A DNA stretch of 64,000 nt, from assembly GCF_016902535.1 (NCBI RefSeq), contig NZ_JACSNY010000003.1:62001-126000 (forward strand). Direction: 5' to 3'. The stretch comes from Anaerotignum lactatifermentans (GTDB lineage: Bacteria > Bacillota > Clostridia > Lachnospirales > Anaerotignaceae). Made by a program: the position numbers and the translations under genes. Under the pieces are notes generated by a model. The model made no database searches, was not told the origin of the DNA, and saw only the letters and a program-made list of their open reading frames with translations. The stretch's first letter is position 1. Each line of letters opens with the position of its first letter. Positions 8,993 through 16,656 of the stretch are shown in pieces.

Positions 8993-9114
8993 TAAATGAA
9001 GAAAACGGAGTGTATTGCCTGCCACCGGGTAGGCGATGGAAAAACGCTCGAGCGTCCGCCGATAGGTCCTGGCAGGTGGATGCCCGGGCGTTCTTTTGTG
9101 AGGAGGGAAAACAG
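8993..9114 (+). ncRNA. structured 5' leader of the MATE gene, possible riboswitch or attenuator
   Basis: GC-rich leader with nested complementarity: an outer CCTGCC (9018-9023) / GGCAGG (9071-9076) helix enclosing GGCG (9032-9035) / CGCC (9057-9060), itself capped by ACGC-TCGA-GCGT (9044-9055). Competing pairings are available: CCGGG (9025-9029) with CCCGG (9083-9087), CCACC (9022-9026) with GGTGG (9075-9079), and AACGC (9043-9047) with GCGTT (9088-9092), the last followed by CTTTT as in a terminator. Mutually exclusive helices before an efflux gene suggest ligand- or translation-controlled attenuation. I could not match it to fluoride, guanidine, THF, ZTP or manganese riboswitch cores. Confidence 0.4.
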
Positions 9115-10422
9115 ATGCTGGGAAGGCAGTTCGCGAAATACGTAAGCAGCAATATTCTGGGGATGATGGGGATTTCCTTTTACATCCTGGCGGATACTTA
9201 TTTTGTGGCGGCAAAGCTGGGGGCAGATGGACTGGCGGCGCTGAATCTGGCCATTCCCGGCTTTACCCTGGTCAATGCCACCGGGCTGATGGTAGCCATG
9301 GGCGGCGGTGTGCGTTACAGCATTTACCGTTCCCAGGGGAAGGCCCGGGAGGCCAATGAGACCTTTACGAAAACGGTGCTGACCGGCTTGGCGTTTGCTT
9401 TGATCTATTTTCTGGTGGGGTGTTTCTTTGCCGAGGAATTTTCAGCGCTTTTGGGGGCGGAGGGGCATATCCTGCCTATGACATCCAGTTATTTGCGGAT
9501 TCTGCTGTTTTTCGGTGCCTTTTTCATTTCCAATGACATGACGCTGGCCTTTGTCCGCAACGATGGCGCGCCAAGACTGGCTATGATGGCCATGATCTGC
9601 GGCAGTCTGACCAATGTGGTGCTGGACTATGTGTTCATTTTCCCTTTGAACATGGGGCTGTTCGGGGCGGCGCTGGCAACAGCGATTTCGCCTGTTGTCA
9701 GCATTCTGGTAATGTCCTGGCACTGGTTCAGAAAGCGGAACAACTTCCATTTTTGCCGGGTGAAAAAAATCTGGCGGAACAGTCTGGATTTCTGCCGTCT
9801 GGGGGTTTCCGCCTTCATCAACGAAATATCCTCCGGCATTGTTCTGGCGGTATTTAATCTGTTGATTCTGGGCATCAGCGGCAACACAGGGGTAGCGGCC
9901 TACGGTGTGGTAGCCAATATCGCACTGGTGGGGGTCAGCATATACACCGGCATTTCCCAGGGGGCGCAGCCCCTCATCAGCCAAAGCTACGGCGCGGGCC
10001 AGAAGGAGGATACCAAAAGACTTTTTGGCTATACACTGCTGACGGCTTTCGGCGCTTCTGTGCTTCTGGTGGCGGTGGCATGGGCTTTTGCCTCGCCTTT
10101 GGCGGCGGCCTTCAACCAGGAAGGGGACCCGGCCATGCAGGCCATGGCGGAAACAGGTCTGCGCTATTATTTCCCCGGTTTCCTTTTTGCCGGCATCAAT
10201 ATGGTATCGGCCGTCTATCTGGGGTCTGTGGAACGGGCGGCGGCGTCCTTTGCCATTGCTCTTTGTCGGGGAGCCGTGGCCATTGTGGTCTTTGCGGTGG
10301 TTTTGTCCGTGCTCTGGGGCATGACGGGGATCTGGCTGGCGTTCCCGGCGGCGGAGGCGGTGACACTGCTGCTGACAATGGTGCTTCTGCGCCGAAAACG
10401 AAATACAGGAAAAGAAGGATAA
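9115..10422 (+). CDS. MATE-family multidrug/metabolite exporter
   Basis: Integral membrane protein of 435 residues with about 12 transmembrane helices in two homologous halves; the N-terminal MatE pattern (ILGMMGISFYILADTYFVAAKLG, GLAALNLAIPGF) is clear. Such proteins expel cationic drugs or metabolites with Na+ or H+. Substrate unknown. The ATG at 9115 follows GAGGAGG; a longer in-frame extension to 9010 runs through the structured leader and lacks a ribosome site. It has its own promoter, structured leader and terminator, so it is likely regulated on its own. Confidence 0.85.
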   Translation: MLGRQFAKYVSSNILGMMGISFYILADTYFVAAKLGADGLAALNLAIPGFTLVNATGLMVAMGGGVRYSIYRSQGKAREANETFTKTVLTGLAFALIYFLVGCFFAEEFSALLGAEGHILPMTSSYLRILLFFGAFFISNDMTLAFVRNDGAPRLAMMAMICGSLTNVVLDYVFIFPLNMGLFGAALATAISPVVSILVMSWHWFRKRNNFHFCRVKKIWRNSLDFCRLGVSAFINEISSGIVLAVFNLLILGISGNTGVAAYGVVANIALVGVSIYTGISQGAQPLISQSYGAGQKEDTKRLFGYTLLTAFGASVLLVAVAWAFASPLAAAFNQEGDPAMQAMAETGLRYYFPGFLFAGINMVSAVYLGSVERAAASFAIALCRGAVAIVVFAVVLSVLWGMTGIWLAFPAAEAVTLLLTMVLLRRKRNTGKEG

Positions 10423-10425
10423 CAG

Positions 10426-10463
10426 GAGGGCTTTCCCCAACAAGGGGAGGGCCTTCTTTTTTT
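10426..10463 (+). terminator. MATE gene terminator
   Basis: GGCTTTCCCC / GGGGAGGGCC stem with a 5-base loop and an eight-T tail just after the stop codon. Confidence 0.8.
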
Positions 10464-10575
10464 GCGCTTTTTTTGGACAGGACATCCCTTTTTTCGGCAG
10501 GCGGGCCGTATAAAAGGAAGAAACCGCCCATATATATGAAAGCAGGACACTGCGCATACGGAAAGGAGCGAGAGG

Positions 10576-11349
10576 ATGAAAGCGGTGATTTTAGCGGGAG
10601 GAATGGGAAGCAGAATTTCCGAGGAATCCCATCTGCGGCCCAAGCCCATGATCGAGATCGGCGGCAGGCCCATACTCTGGCATATCATGAAGATATTTTC
10701 CGCCCAGGGGGTGACGGATTTTGTCATCTGCTGCGGCTACAAGGGCAATCAGATCAAGGAGTATTTTTCTCATTATGCCCTCTACCACAGTGATGTAACC
10801 TTTGACTACCGGCAGGGGGAGCGGGTGGAGATCTGCCGCAGTCAGGCGGAACCATGGCGGGTGACGCTGGTGGATACAGGCCTGGCGACCCAGACCGGCG
10901 GCAGGCTGAAACGGATTGAGAAATACGTGGCGGCGGAGCCCTTTTTTATGACCTATGGCGATGGTGTGGCGGATGTGGATCTGGAAATGGTGCGAAACCG
11001 TCACCGGGAAAGCGGCGCCGCTGTGACCATGACATTGGTGCAGCCGGAGGGAAGGTTTGGCGTGGCGGAAGTGAGAGATGGCTTTGTGACGGCCTTTCGG
11101 GAAAAGGATCAGGGGGACAATGGCTGGATTAACGGCGGCTTTATGATGGTATCGCCCCAGGCCCTTTCTCTCATTGACGGAGACGAGACCATCTGGGAGC
11201 GGGAGCCTTTGGAGAAACTGGCGGCGGCGGGAAAACTGGCGGCCGCTTTTCACAGAGGGTTCTGGATGTGCATGGACACGGCCAGAGACCGGAACCGGCT
11301 GGAGGAAATCTGGAAGGAGGGAGCGCCATGGAAGATCTGGCGGGAATGA
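10576..11349 (+). CDS. rfbF: glucose-1-phosphate cytidylyltransferase
   Basis: Makes CDP-glucose from glucose-1-phosphate and CTP, the first committed step of CDP-3,6-dideoxyhexose synthesis. 257 residues, the usual length. Opening MKAVILAGGMGSRISEE with RPKPMIEIGG is the nucleotidyltransferase signature loop, and TYGDGVADVD contains the metal-binding Asp pair. First gene of a seven-gene operon whose members overlap or abut; rfbG starts 22 bases before this gene ends. GAAAGGAG ribosome site. Also known as ascA/ddhA in Yersinia. Confidence 0.92.
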   Translation: MKAVILAGGMGSRISEESHLRPKPMIEIGGRPILWHIMKIFSAQGVTDFVICCGYKGNQIKEYFSHYALYHSDVTFDYRQGERVEICRSQAEPWRVTLVDTGLATQTGGRLKRIEKYVAAEPFFMTYGDGVADVDLEMVRNRHRESGAAVTMTLVQPEGRFGVAEVRDGFVTAFREKDQGDNGWINGGFMMVSPQALSLIDGDETIWEREPLEKLAAAGKLAAAFHRGFWMCMDTARDRNRLEEIWKEGAPWKIWRE

Positions 11350-12401
11350 GAAATTTTTACCGGGGCAGGCATGTACTGGTGACGGGACATACCGGGTTCA
11401 AAGGCACATGGCTTTGCCATACCCTGAAACTGTTAGGGGCGGAGGTGTGGGGCTTTTCTCTGCCGCCGGTATGGGAGAGTATGTACCGCTGCTGTCCGCC
11501 GGAGGTCCATTCTGTTTACGGCGATCTGCGGGGAGCGGAACTGTGGCGGACTGTGGGCCGGGCCAGACCGGAGGTGGTCTTTCATCTGGCGGCTCAGCCC
11601 CTGGTGCAGGCGGGATACGAGCGGCCGCTGGAAACTTATGAGGTCAACGCTCTGGGAACAGCAAGACTGCTGGAGGCCCTTCGGCAGACCGGCGGCGCCC
11701 CTTCCGTAGTGGTGGTGACAACGGACAAGGTATACAGCCAGACGGCGGGGCGGTGCGGGGAAGAAGACCGGCTGGACGGCTTCGATCCTTACAGCAGCAG
11801 CAAATCCTGCGCCGAACTGATTTCCGCCTGCTACCGGCGGTGTTTTCTGGCGGGGCAGGGAACGGCTCTGTCCTGCGTCCGGGCGGGAAATGTCATCGGC
11901 GGCGGGGATTTCGGGCGGTATCGTATCCTGCCGGACTGCATCCGGGCGGCCATGGCAGGGGAGCCGGTGCGCCTGCGTCATCCCCAGGGTATCCGCCCCT
12001 ATCAGTTTGTGCTGGAACCTATCAGCGCCTATCTTCTGCTGGGCTGGCGGCAGTGGGAGGAGCCTACGCTGGCGGACAGCTACAATGTGGCGCCCAAAGA
12101 AGAGGAAGAAGTGACGAATCAGGAACTGGCGGAGCTGTTCTGCCGCCACTGGGGGCCGGGGGCGACCTGGGAGACAATGGAAGAGCGTAATTTTGGGCCG
12201 GAGCGGGAGATTCTGCGGCTGGACGGCGGAAAGATCGCTCAAAGGCTGGGCTGGCGGCCCCTGTGGGGGACAGAGCGGGCAGTGGCACAAACAGTGCGTT
12301 GGGCCAAGTGCATGGAGTCCGGCGGCGACCTGCGGCGGGAGACCCTGGCGCAGATCCATACATATTTTCAGGAAAGGGAGGAACGCCATGACGGAGCGTG
12401 A
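11328..12401 (+). CDS. rfbG: CDP-glucose 4,6-dehydratase
   Basis: Short-chain dehydrogenase of 357 residues converting CDP-glucose to CDP-4-keto-6-deoxyglucose. The Rossmann motif TGHTGFKG near residue 18-25, the HLAAQPLV strand, TTDKVY and the catalytic YSSSK (Tyr-x-x-x-Lys) are all present, and GNVIGGGDF is typical of this subgroup. The ATG at 11328 is preceded by AAGGAGGGA and overlaps rfbF by 22 bases, implying translational coupling; the stop overlaps rfbH by 14 bases. Confidence 0.92.
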   Translation: MEDLAGMRNFYRGRHVLVTGHTGFKGTWLCHTLKLLGAEVWGFSLPPVWESMYRCCPPEVHSVYGDLRGAELWRTVGRARPEVVFHLAAQPLVQAGYERPLETYEVNALGTARLLEALRQTGGAPSVVVVTTDKVYSQTAGRCGEEDRLDGFDPYSSSKSCAELISACYRRCFLAGQGTALSCVRAGNVIGGGDFGRYRILPDCIRAAMAGEPVRLRHPQGIRPYQFVLEPISAYLLLGWRQWEEPTLADSYNVAPKEEEEVTNQELAELFCRHWGPGATWETMEERNFGPEREILRLDGGKIAQRLGWRPLWGTERAVAQTVRWAKCMESGGDLRRETLAQIHTYFQEREERHDGA

Positions 12402-13707
12402 AGCGAGAAATCATATTTTGGAGGAAGTGCGGCGCTATGCCGCGGAATTTCATCAAAAAAAGCCATGGGACGGACAGCGGGTGCCGTACGCGGGCCGGGT
12501 CTATGACGAGGAGGAAATGGTGAATCTGGTGGACGCCGCTCTGGAATTCTGGCTGACGGCGGGACGCTACACCGCCGCTTTTGAGGAGGCCTTTGCCCGC
12601 TGGCTGGGCGTGGGAGACTGCGTTTTTGTCAATTCCGGCTCATCCGCCAATCTGCTGGCTTTTATGGCGCTGACGTCCCCTTTGCTGGGAGAACGGCGGG
12701 TCTGCCCGGGGGATGAGGTCATCACCGTGGCGGCGGGGTTCCCCACCACTGTGGCGCCGATGGTGCAGTATGGGGCGGTGCCGGTGTTTGTGGACATTAC
12801 TCTGCCGACATATAACGTGGATGTTTCCGCTTTGGAGGAGGCCAGAACGGAGCGGACGAAGGCCGTTATGCTGGCCCATACTCTGGGGAATCCCTTTGAT
12901 CTGGAGGCTGTCTGTACTTTTTGCGAAAAACACGGTCTGTGGCTCATAGAGGATAACTGTGATGCCTTAGGGGCACTTTATCAGGGAAGGAAAACAGGCA
13001 CCTTCGGCCATCTGGCCACCTCCAGCTTTTATCCGCCCCACCATATGACCACCGGAGAGGGCGGCGCCGTCTATACTTCTGATCCGCTGCTGTCCAAAAT
13101 ACTGCGCTCTCTGCGGGACTGGGGACGGGACTGCACCTGCGCCCCCGGCGAGGACGGCCGCTGCCGCCACCGTTTCGACCGGCAGTATGGAGCGCTGCCT
13201 TTGGGATACGACCATAAATACGTATATTCCCATTTCGGCTATAATCTGAAGGCCACGGATTTACAGGCGGCCGTAGGGCTGGCCCAGCTGGAAAAGCTGC
13301 CGGAGTTCATCTGCCTGCGGCGGAAACATTTTGACTATCTGCGGCGGGAGCTATCGCCGCTGGCGGAGAAAGTTATATTGCCGGAGCCCCAGAAAGGGTC
13401 AGAGCCCAGCTGGTTTGGATTCCTTCTGACCTGTCGGAAGAAAGGAGAACGGGAACGGGCCGTCCGTGCGCTGGAAGAACGCGGCATCCAGACCAGACCT
13501 TTGTTTGCGGGAAATCTGATCCTTCACCCCTGCTTCGACCGTCTGCGGCGGGAAAAGACGGGCTGGCGGCAGGTGGGAGAACTGCCGGTGACCAATCGTG
13601 TGCTGGAGGATACCTTCTGGGTGGGTGTGGCGCCCATTTTGGATGAGGCGCAGATGTATTACCTGGCCTCCTGCCTGAAGGATGTGCTGGGAGGCGGGAG
13701 AAAATGA
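12388..13707 (+). CDS. rfbH: CDP-4-keto-6-deoxyglucose-3-dehydrase (E1)
   Basis: PMP-dependent, iron-sulfur dehydratase that removes the C3 hydroxyl of CDP-4-keto-6-deoxyglucose. 439 residues with an aminotransferase fold, but the usual Schiff-base Lys is replaced by His (His219 in SFYPPHHMTTGEGG), as in Yersinia E1. The [2Fe-2S] ligands are intact: Cys191, Cys249, Cys251 and Cys259 give the exact C-x57-C-x1-C-x7-C spacing of E1. Residues GSSANLLAF (about 82-90) contact the cofactor phosphate. E1 normally needs an NADH-dependent iron-sulfur reductase (E3, rfbI/ascD), which is not encoded in this operon. Confidence 0.93.
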   Translation: MTEREARNHILEEVRRYAAEFHQKKPWDGQRVPYAGRVYDEEEMVNLVDAALEFWLTAGRYTAAFEEAFARWLGVGDCVFVNSGSSANLLAFMALTSPLLGERRVCPGDEVITVAAGFPTTVAPMVQYGAVPVFVDITLPTYNVDVSALEEARTERTKAVMLAHTLGNPFDLEAVCTFCEKHGLWLIEDNCDALGALYQGRKTGTFGHLATSSFYPPHHMTTGEGGAVYTSDPLLSKILRSLRDWGRDCTCAPGEDGRCRHRFDRQYGALPLGYDHKYVYSHFGYNLKATDLQAAVGLAQLEKLPEFICLRRKHFDYLRRELSPLAEKVILPEPQKGSEPSWFGFLLTCRKKGERERAVRALEERGIQTRPLFAGNLILHPCFDRLRREKTGWRQVGELPVTNRVLEDTFWVGVAPILDEAQMYYLASCLKDVLGGGRK

Positions 13708-14597
13708 AAAAAGCCATTGTAACGGGGGCCTGCGGCTTTGTGGGCCGGGCCCTGACGGAATGTCTGCGACAAAAAGGCGTCGAAGTGCTGGCCGTGGGCC
13801 GGGCCAGACAGAGAGAACAGGCGTCTTTTGGAGAGGGCGTCACCTTTGCCGCGGCGGAGGAAATGACGGAGGCGGACTGGCTGCGGCTGGGCTGTGGGGT
13901 GGAGGTCTTTTATCATCTGGCATGGTCCGGTTCCGCTGGAAAAGGCAGGGGAGATTTGCTTTTGCAGGCGGAAAATCTGCGGCAGGCGGCTCTTTCTCTG
14001 GAACGGGCGGCGGCCCTTGGCTGCGAAAAATGGATCGGGGCAGGCAGTATCGCCGAAGGAGAGGCCATAAAAAGCCAAAATCCTGCGCCATCGGAAATTT
14101 ACGGCTGGGCCAAAAAGGCGGCCTGGGAAATGTGCCGCCGTCATCAGGGGGAAACGGAGGTCCTCTGGGGCCGCATTACCAATGCCTATGGCGCGGGAGA
14201 GGATTCCTCCCGGCTCATCTGCCGCAGTTTAAAGGAAATCAGCAGAGGACGGCGGCTTTCCTTTACGGACGGCACCCAGCTTTATGATTTTCTTTATATT
14301 ACCGACGCGGCGGAGGCATTCTTCTTGCTGGGAGAAAAGGGGAAGGGAGGAAAAGCCTATACCATCGGCAGCGGCAGAGCCAGACCTCTGCGGCAGTGGC
14401 TGGAGATTCTGCTTTCGGAAAGTGGCGGGCAGGGGGATTTTGGCATCCTGACCCAGCAGGGATCGGGGCTGACGGCGGAGGAGCTGGATAGTTCGCAGTT
14501 GAGAAAGGATACGGGATTTTTGCCGCAGGTGGATTTTCGGGAGGGCATCCGCCGGACCATGGCATGGCAGAAGGAGGCGGGATTATGGGACAGTTGA
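13704..14597 (+). CDS. NAD-dependent epimerase/reductase of the dideoxysugar operon
   Basis: Extended short-chain dehydrogenase of 297 residues: nucleotide-binding GACGFVG (residues 8-14), catalytic YGWAKK (Tyr-x-x-x-Lys), GRITNAYGAG. Position after rfbH and before an RmlC-like epimerase suggests the final 4-keto reductase, equivalent to AscF (ascarylose), RfbJ (abequose) or RfbS (paratose); sequence alone does not decide. Start overlaps the rfbH stop (ATGA), so it is translationally coupled. Which stereoisomer is produced is an inference. Confidence 0.75.
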   Translation: MKKAIVTGACGFVGRALTECLRQKGVEVLAVGRARQREQASFGEGVTFAAAEEMTEADWLRLGCGVEVFYHLAWSGSAGKGRGDLLLQAENLRQAALSLERAAALGCEKWIGAGSIAEGEAIKSQNPAPSEIYGWAKKAAWEMCRRHQGETEVLWGRITNAYGAGEDSSRLICRSLKEISRGRRLSFTDGTQLYDFLYITDAAEAFFLLGEKGKGGKAYTIGSGRARPLRQWLEILLSESGGQGDFGILTQQGSGLTAEELDSSQLRKDTGFLPQVDFREGIRRTMAWQKEAGLWDS

Positions 14598-15151
14598 AAA
14601 CAGAGCCTTTGGGGCTGGAAGGGATGCGGGTCATCACTCCTTTTTTTCAGGAGGATCTGCGTGGTTCCTTTTGTAAGGTGTTCCGTCGGGAACTGTTTTC
14701 GGAGCTGGGGGCGGCGGAGGAGTTCAGCGAGATGTTTTTTACCCGTTCCCAAAGGAGCGTACTGCGGGGACTGCATTTCCAATGGTCCCGGCCCCAGTGG
14801 AAAATTGTGACGGTGCTGGAAGGCGAGATCTTTGATGTGGGGGTGGATCTGCGGCGGGACTCGCCTGCCTATGGACAATGGCGGGGGATTTCGCTTTCGG
14901 CGGAAAATAAAAAGGTCCTGTATCTGCCGGCGGGCTTCGCCCATGGTTTTCTGGTGCGGTCGGAACAGGCGCTGGTGGCCTATCTGTGCGGCGGGGACTA
15001 CGATCCGGCGGCGGATGGCGGCATCCGCTGGGACGATCCGGCCATTGGTGTGGCATGGCCCTTCCGGCCGGGAGAATGTCCCGTTCTGTCCCCAAAGGAC
15101 GCCGCTTTGCCCACGCTAGCGGAATATGAGGAAAGGAGGCGGAGGGGGTGA
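14585..15151 (+). CDS. RmlC-like sugar 3,5-/5-epimerase (AscE-like)
   Basis: Cupin-fold epimerase of 188 residues. RGLHFQ places the catalytic base at His64; AGFAHGF carries the conserved His120; Tyr133 and Tyr139 (VAYLCGGDY) match the proton-donor region of RmlC. In an operon with E1 it probably epimerises C5 of the CDP-4-keto-3,6-dideoxy sugar, as AscE does on the way to CDP-ascarylose, rather than making dTDP-rhamnose (no rmlA, rmlB or rmlD here). It overlaps the end of the preceding gene by 13 bases and the next start by GTGA. Confidence 0.8.
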   Translation: MGQLKTEPLGLEGMRVITPFFQEDLRGSFCKVFRRELFSELGAAEEFSEMFFTRSQRSVLRGLHFQWSRPQWKIVTVLEGEIFDVGVDLRRDSPAYGQWRGISLSAENKKVLYLPAGFAHGFLVRSEQALVAYLCGGDYDPAADGGIRWDDPAIGVAWPFRPGECPVLSPKDAALPTLAEYEERRRRG

Positions 15152-16638
15152 ACTGGAAATGGGAAGAGCCATGGTTTACGGAGGCCCGAAAGCGGCTGGA
15201 GGAAATGGAGCGGGAACCGCTTTCGCCAGAAAATCCCGCAAGACTGGAACGGCTGGCGGAGAATTTGGCAGGCAGGAGGACGCTGTTCGCGCCGGAAAGC
15301 CAGTATGCCGGACAGCTGGAAAATGTGAGGGACGCTATGAAAAAGAGGAGCGGCCCGCCGGAGGACGATCTTCTGCCCTTTCTGGCGGAATTAAAGGAGG
15401 AAATTTATTTCCGGGGCTGTGTGGAGCCATGGAAGGAGCGATGGGTCTCCTATTATCAGGAAGAATTTGCCGCCCATCACGCCAATGGAAGGCCATGGCG
15501 GGAAGGAGATCCGCCGGTGACGGTTTTTGTGCCTGCCTGCGGTCATTTAGAGGCCACAAAGAACTGTGTGGAGAGTATTCTGCGCCATACGCCCCAGGCG
15601 GACTATGATCTGTTGTTGATCGACCATGGTTCCCGGGATGATACCAGAGTGTATTTTCAAAGGGTGCCGGGGGCCAGAGTCATGGCCATGAAGGAAAATG
15701 TACGGATGCTGATGTTTTCGTCCGCCTTCCGTGCCTGCCGGGGAAAGTATCTGGCCTTCGTCAGCAACGATACGGAAGTGACAGAAGGGTGGCTGGAGCG
15801 TTTGACGGACTGTCTGGAAACACTGCCCAAAGCCGTCAGTGCCACACCGGTGACGCCGGCCACCTCCAATTTTCAAAGTCAGGAAGCGGTATCTTTGGCG
15901 GAAGGGCGGTTCTGCTGGCGGCGGCGCAGCCGGATCATGCCTGTCATTGGCGTCTATGACCGGGAGAAGGTCAACGAAATAGGCTTTGCTGACCGGCTGT
16001 TCTGGAGCATGGAGTTCTGGGACGATGATTTTTCTCTCCGAGCCAGACGGCGGGGCTTCTGGCAGATGCTTTGCACGAATGTTTATTGCCATCATCTGGG
16101 CAGCCTGACGGGGCGTGCGGCATGGGAAAAGGAACATACGCTGGCCTGGGGCAGGGAACTGTTCTGGAAAAAGCACGGCACAGACCCTTGGGCAAAGGGC
16201 TTTTGCCGGCAGGAAGATCTGATGGTGCTGGTACGGCAGTGGCGGCCGTCCTGGAGCAAGGCGGAGGGGCTGGCCATAGACTGCGGCTTTGGGGACGGCC
16301 CTTTGGAAATTGGGAACCACTGTGCCCTTGGCGGGGCGGAACTTTTTTGGCAGGCGGTGACTACGGAGGCGGAGTTCCTGCCGGATCTGGCCGCTTACGC
16401 CGAGAAAGGAGAAGCCGTAACGGATTTGGAGCCGTGGCTGAAGAAATGTTTTGCCAAAAAGAGATTTCAGGTGATCCTGCGGGAGGAAATGACGGAGGAA
16501 GGACTGATGCCCCTTCTGGCGCGGGGACTGGAACGGGACGGTATACTTTGGACCATGGGGCGGACAGAAAAATGTCCCGGCCTGGAACGGCTGGGACAAT
16601 GCGGTTTGTGGCAGACGTGGCGGAAAAAAGGGACATAA
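15148..16638 (+). CDS. glycosyltransferase family 2-type protein with C-terminal extension
   Basis: 496 residues. A charged helical N-terminus (1-120) precedes a GT-A domain: VTVFVPACGHLEATKNCVESIL, LLLIDHGSRDDT and VSNDTEV (a nucleotide/metal-binding region with Asn-Asp rather than Asp-x-Asp). WDDDFSLRARRRGF is the GT2-like acceptor-side motif near residue 292. The final 140 residues contain IDCGFGDGPLEIGNH, reminiscent of a Rossmann methyltransferase strand, though incomplete. As last gene of the operon it likely transfers the dideoxysugar to a surface glycan or glycoprotein. GTG start overlapping the preceding stop. Confidence 0.75.
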   Translation: MNWKWEEPWFTEARKRLEEMEREPLSPENPARLERLAENLAGRRTLFAPESQYAGQLENVRDAMKKRSGPPEDDLLPFLAELKEEIYFRGCVEPWKERWVSYYQEEFAAHHANGRPWREGDPPVTVFVPACGHLEATKNCVESILRHTPQADYDLLLIDHGSRDDTRVYFQRVPGARVMAMKENVRMLMFSSAFRACRGKYLAFVSNDTEVTEGWLERLTDCLETLPKAVSATPVTPATSNFQSQEAVSLAEGRFCWRRRSRIMPVIGVYDREKVNEIGFADRLFWSMEFWDDDFSLRARRRGFWQMLCTNVYCHHLGSLTGRAAWEKEHTLAWGRELFWKKHGTDPWAKGFCRQEDLMVLVRQWRPSWSKAEGLAIDCGFGDGPLEIGNHCALGGAELFWQAVTTEAEFLPDLAAYAEKGEAVTDLEPWLKKCFAKKRFQVILREEMTEEGLMPLLARGLERDGILWTMGRTEKCPGLERLGQCGLWQTWRKKGT

Positions 16639-16656
16639 GGACAGAACGCCGGAGAT

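Noticed and set aside
9010-9114. N-terminal extension of the MATE protein
   Set aside because: No ribosome site, and the sequence is the structured leader; the start at 9115 has GAGGAGG and gives a normal family length.
8996-9160. Leader peptide starting at the ATG at 8996 with a CxxCH motif
   Set aside because: No Shine-Dalgarno, start only about three bases after the predicted transcript start, and the frame runs past the MATE start; codon pattern is unconvincing.
12193-12387. 65-codon N-terminal extension of RfbH
   Set aside because: It lies wholly inside rfbG; ATG 12388 with GGGAGG gives the exact E1 spacing of cofactor and Cys residues.
10576-15151. dTDP-rhamnose operon
   Set aside because: First enzyme is a cytidylyl- rather than thymidylyltransferase (RfbF type), E1 has iron-sulfur Cys, and no RmlD is present.
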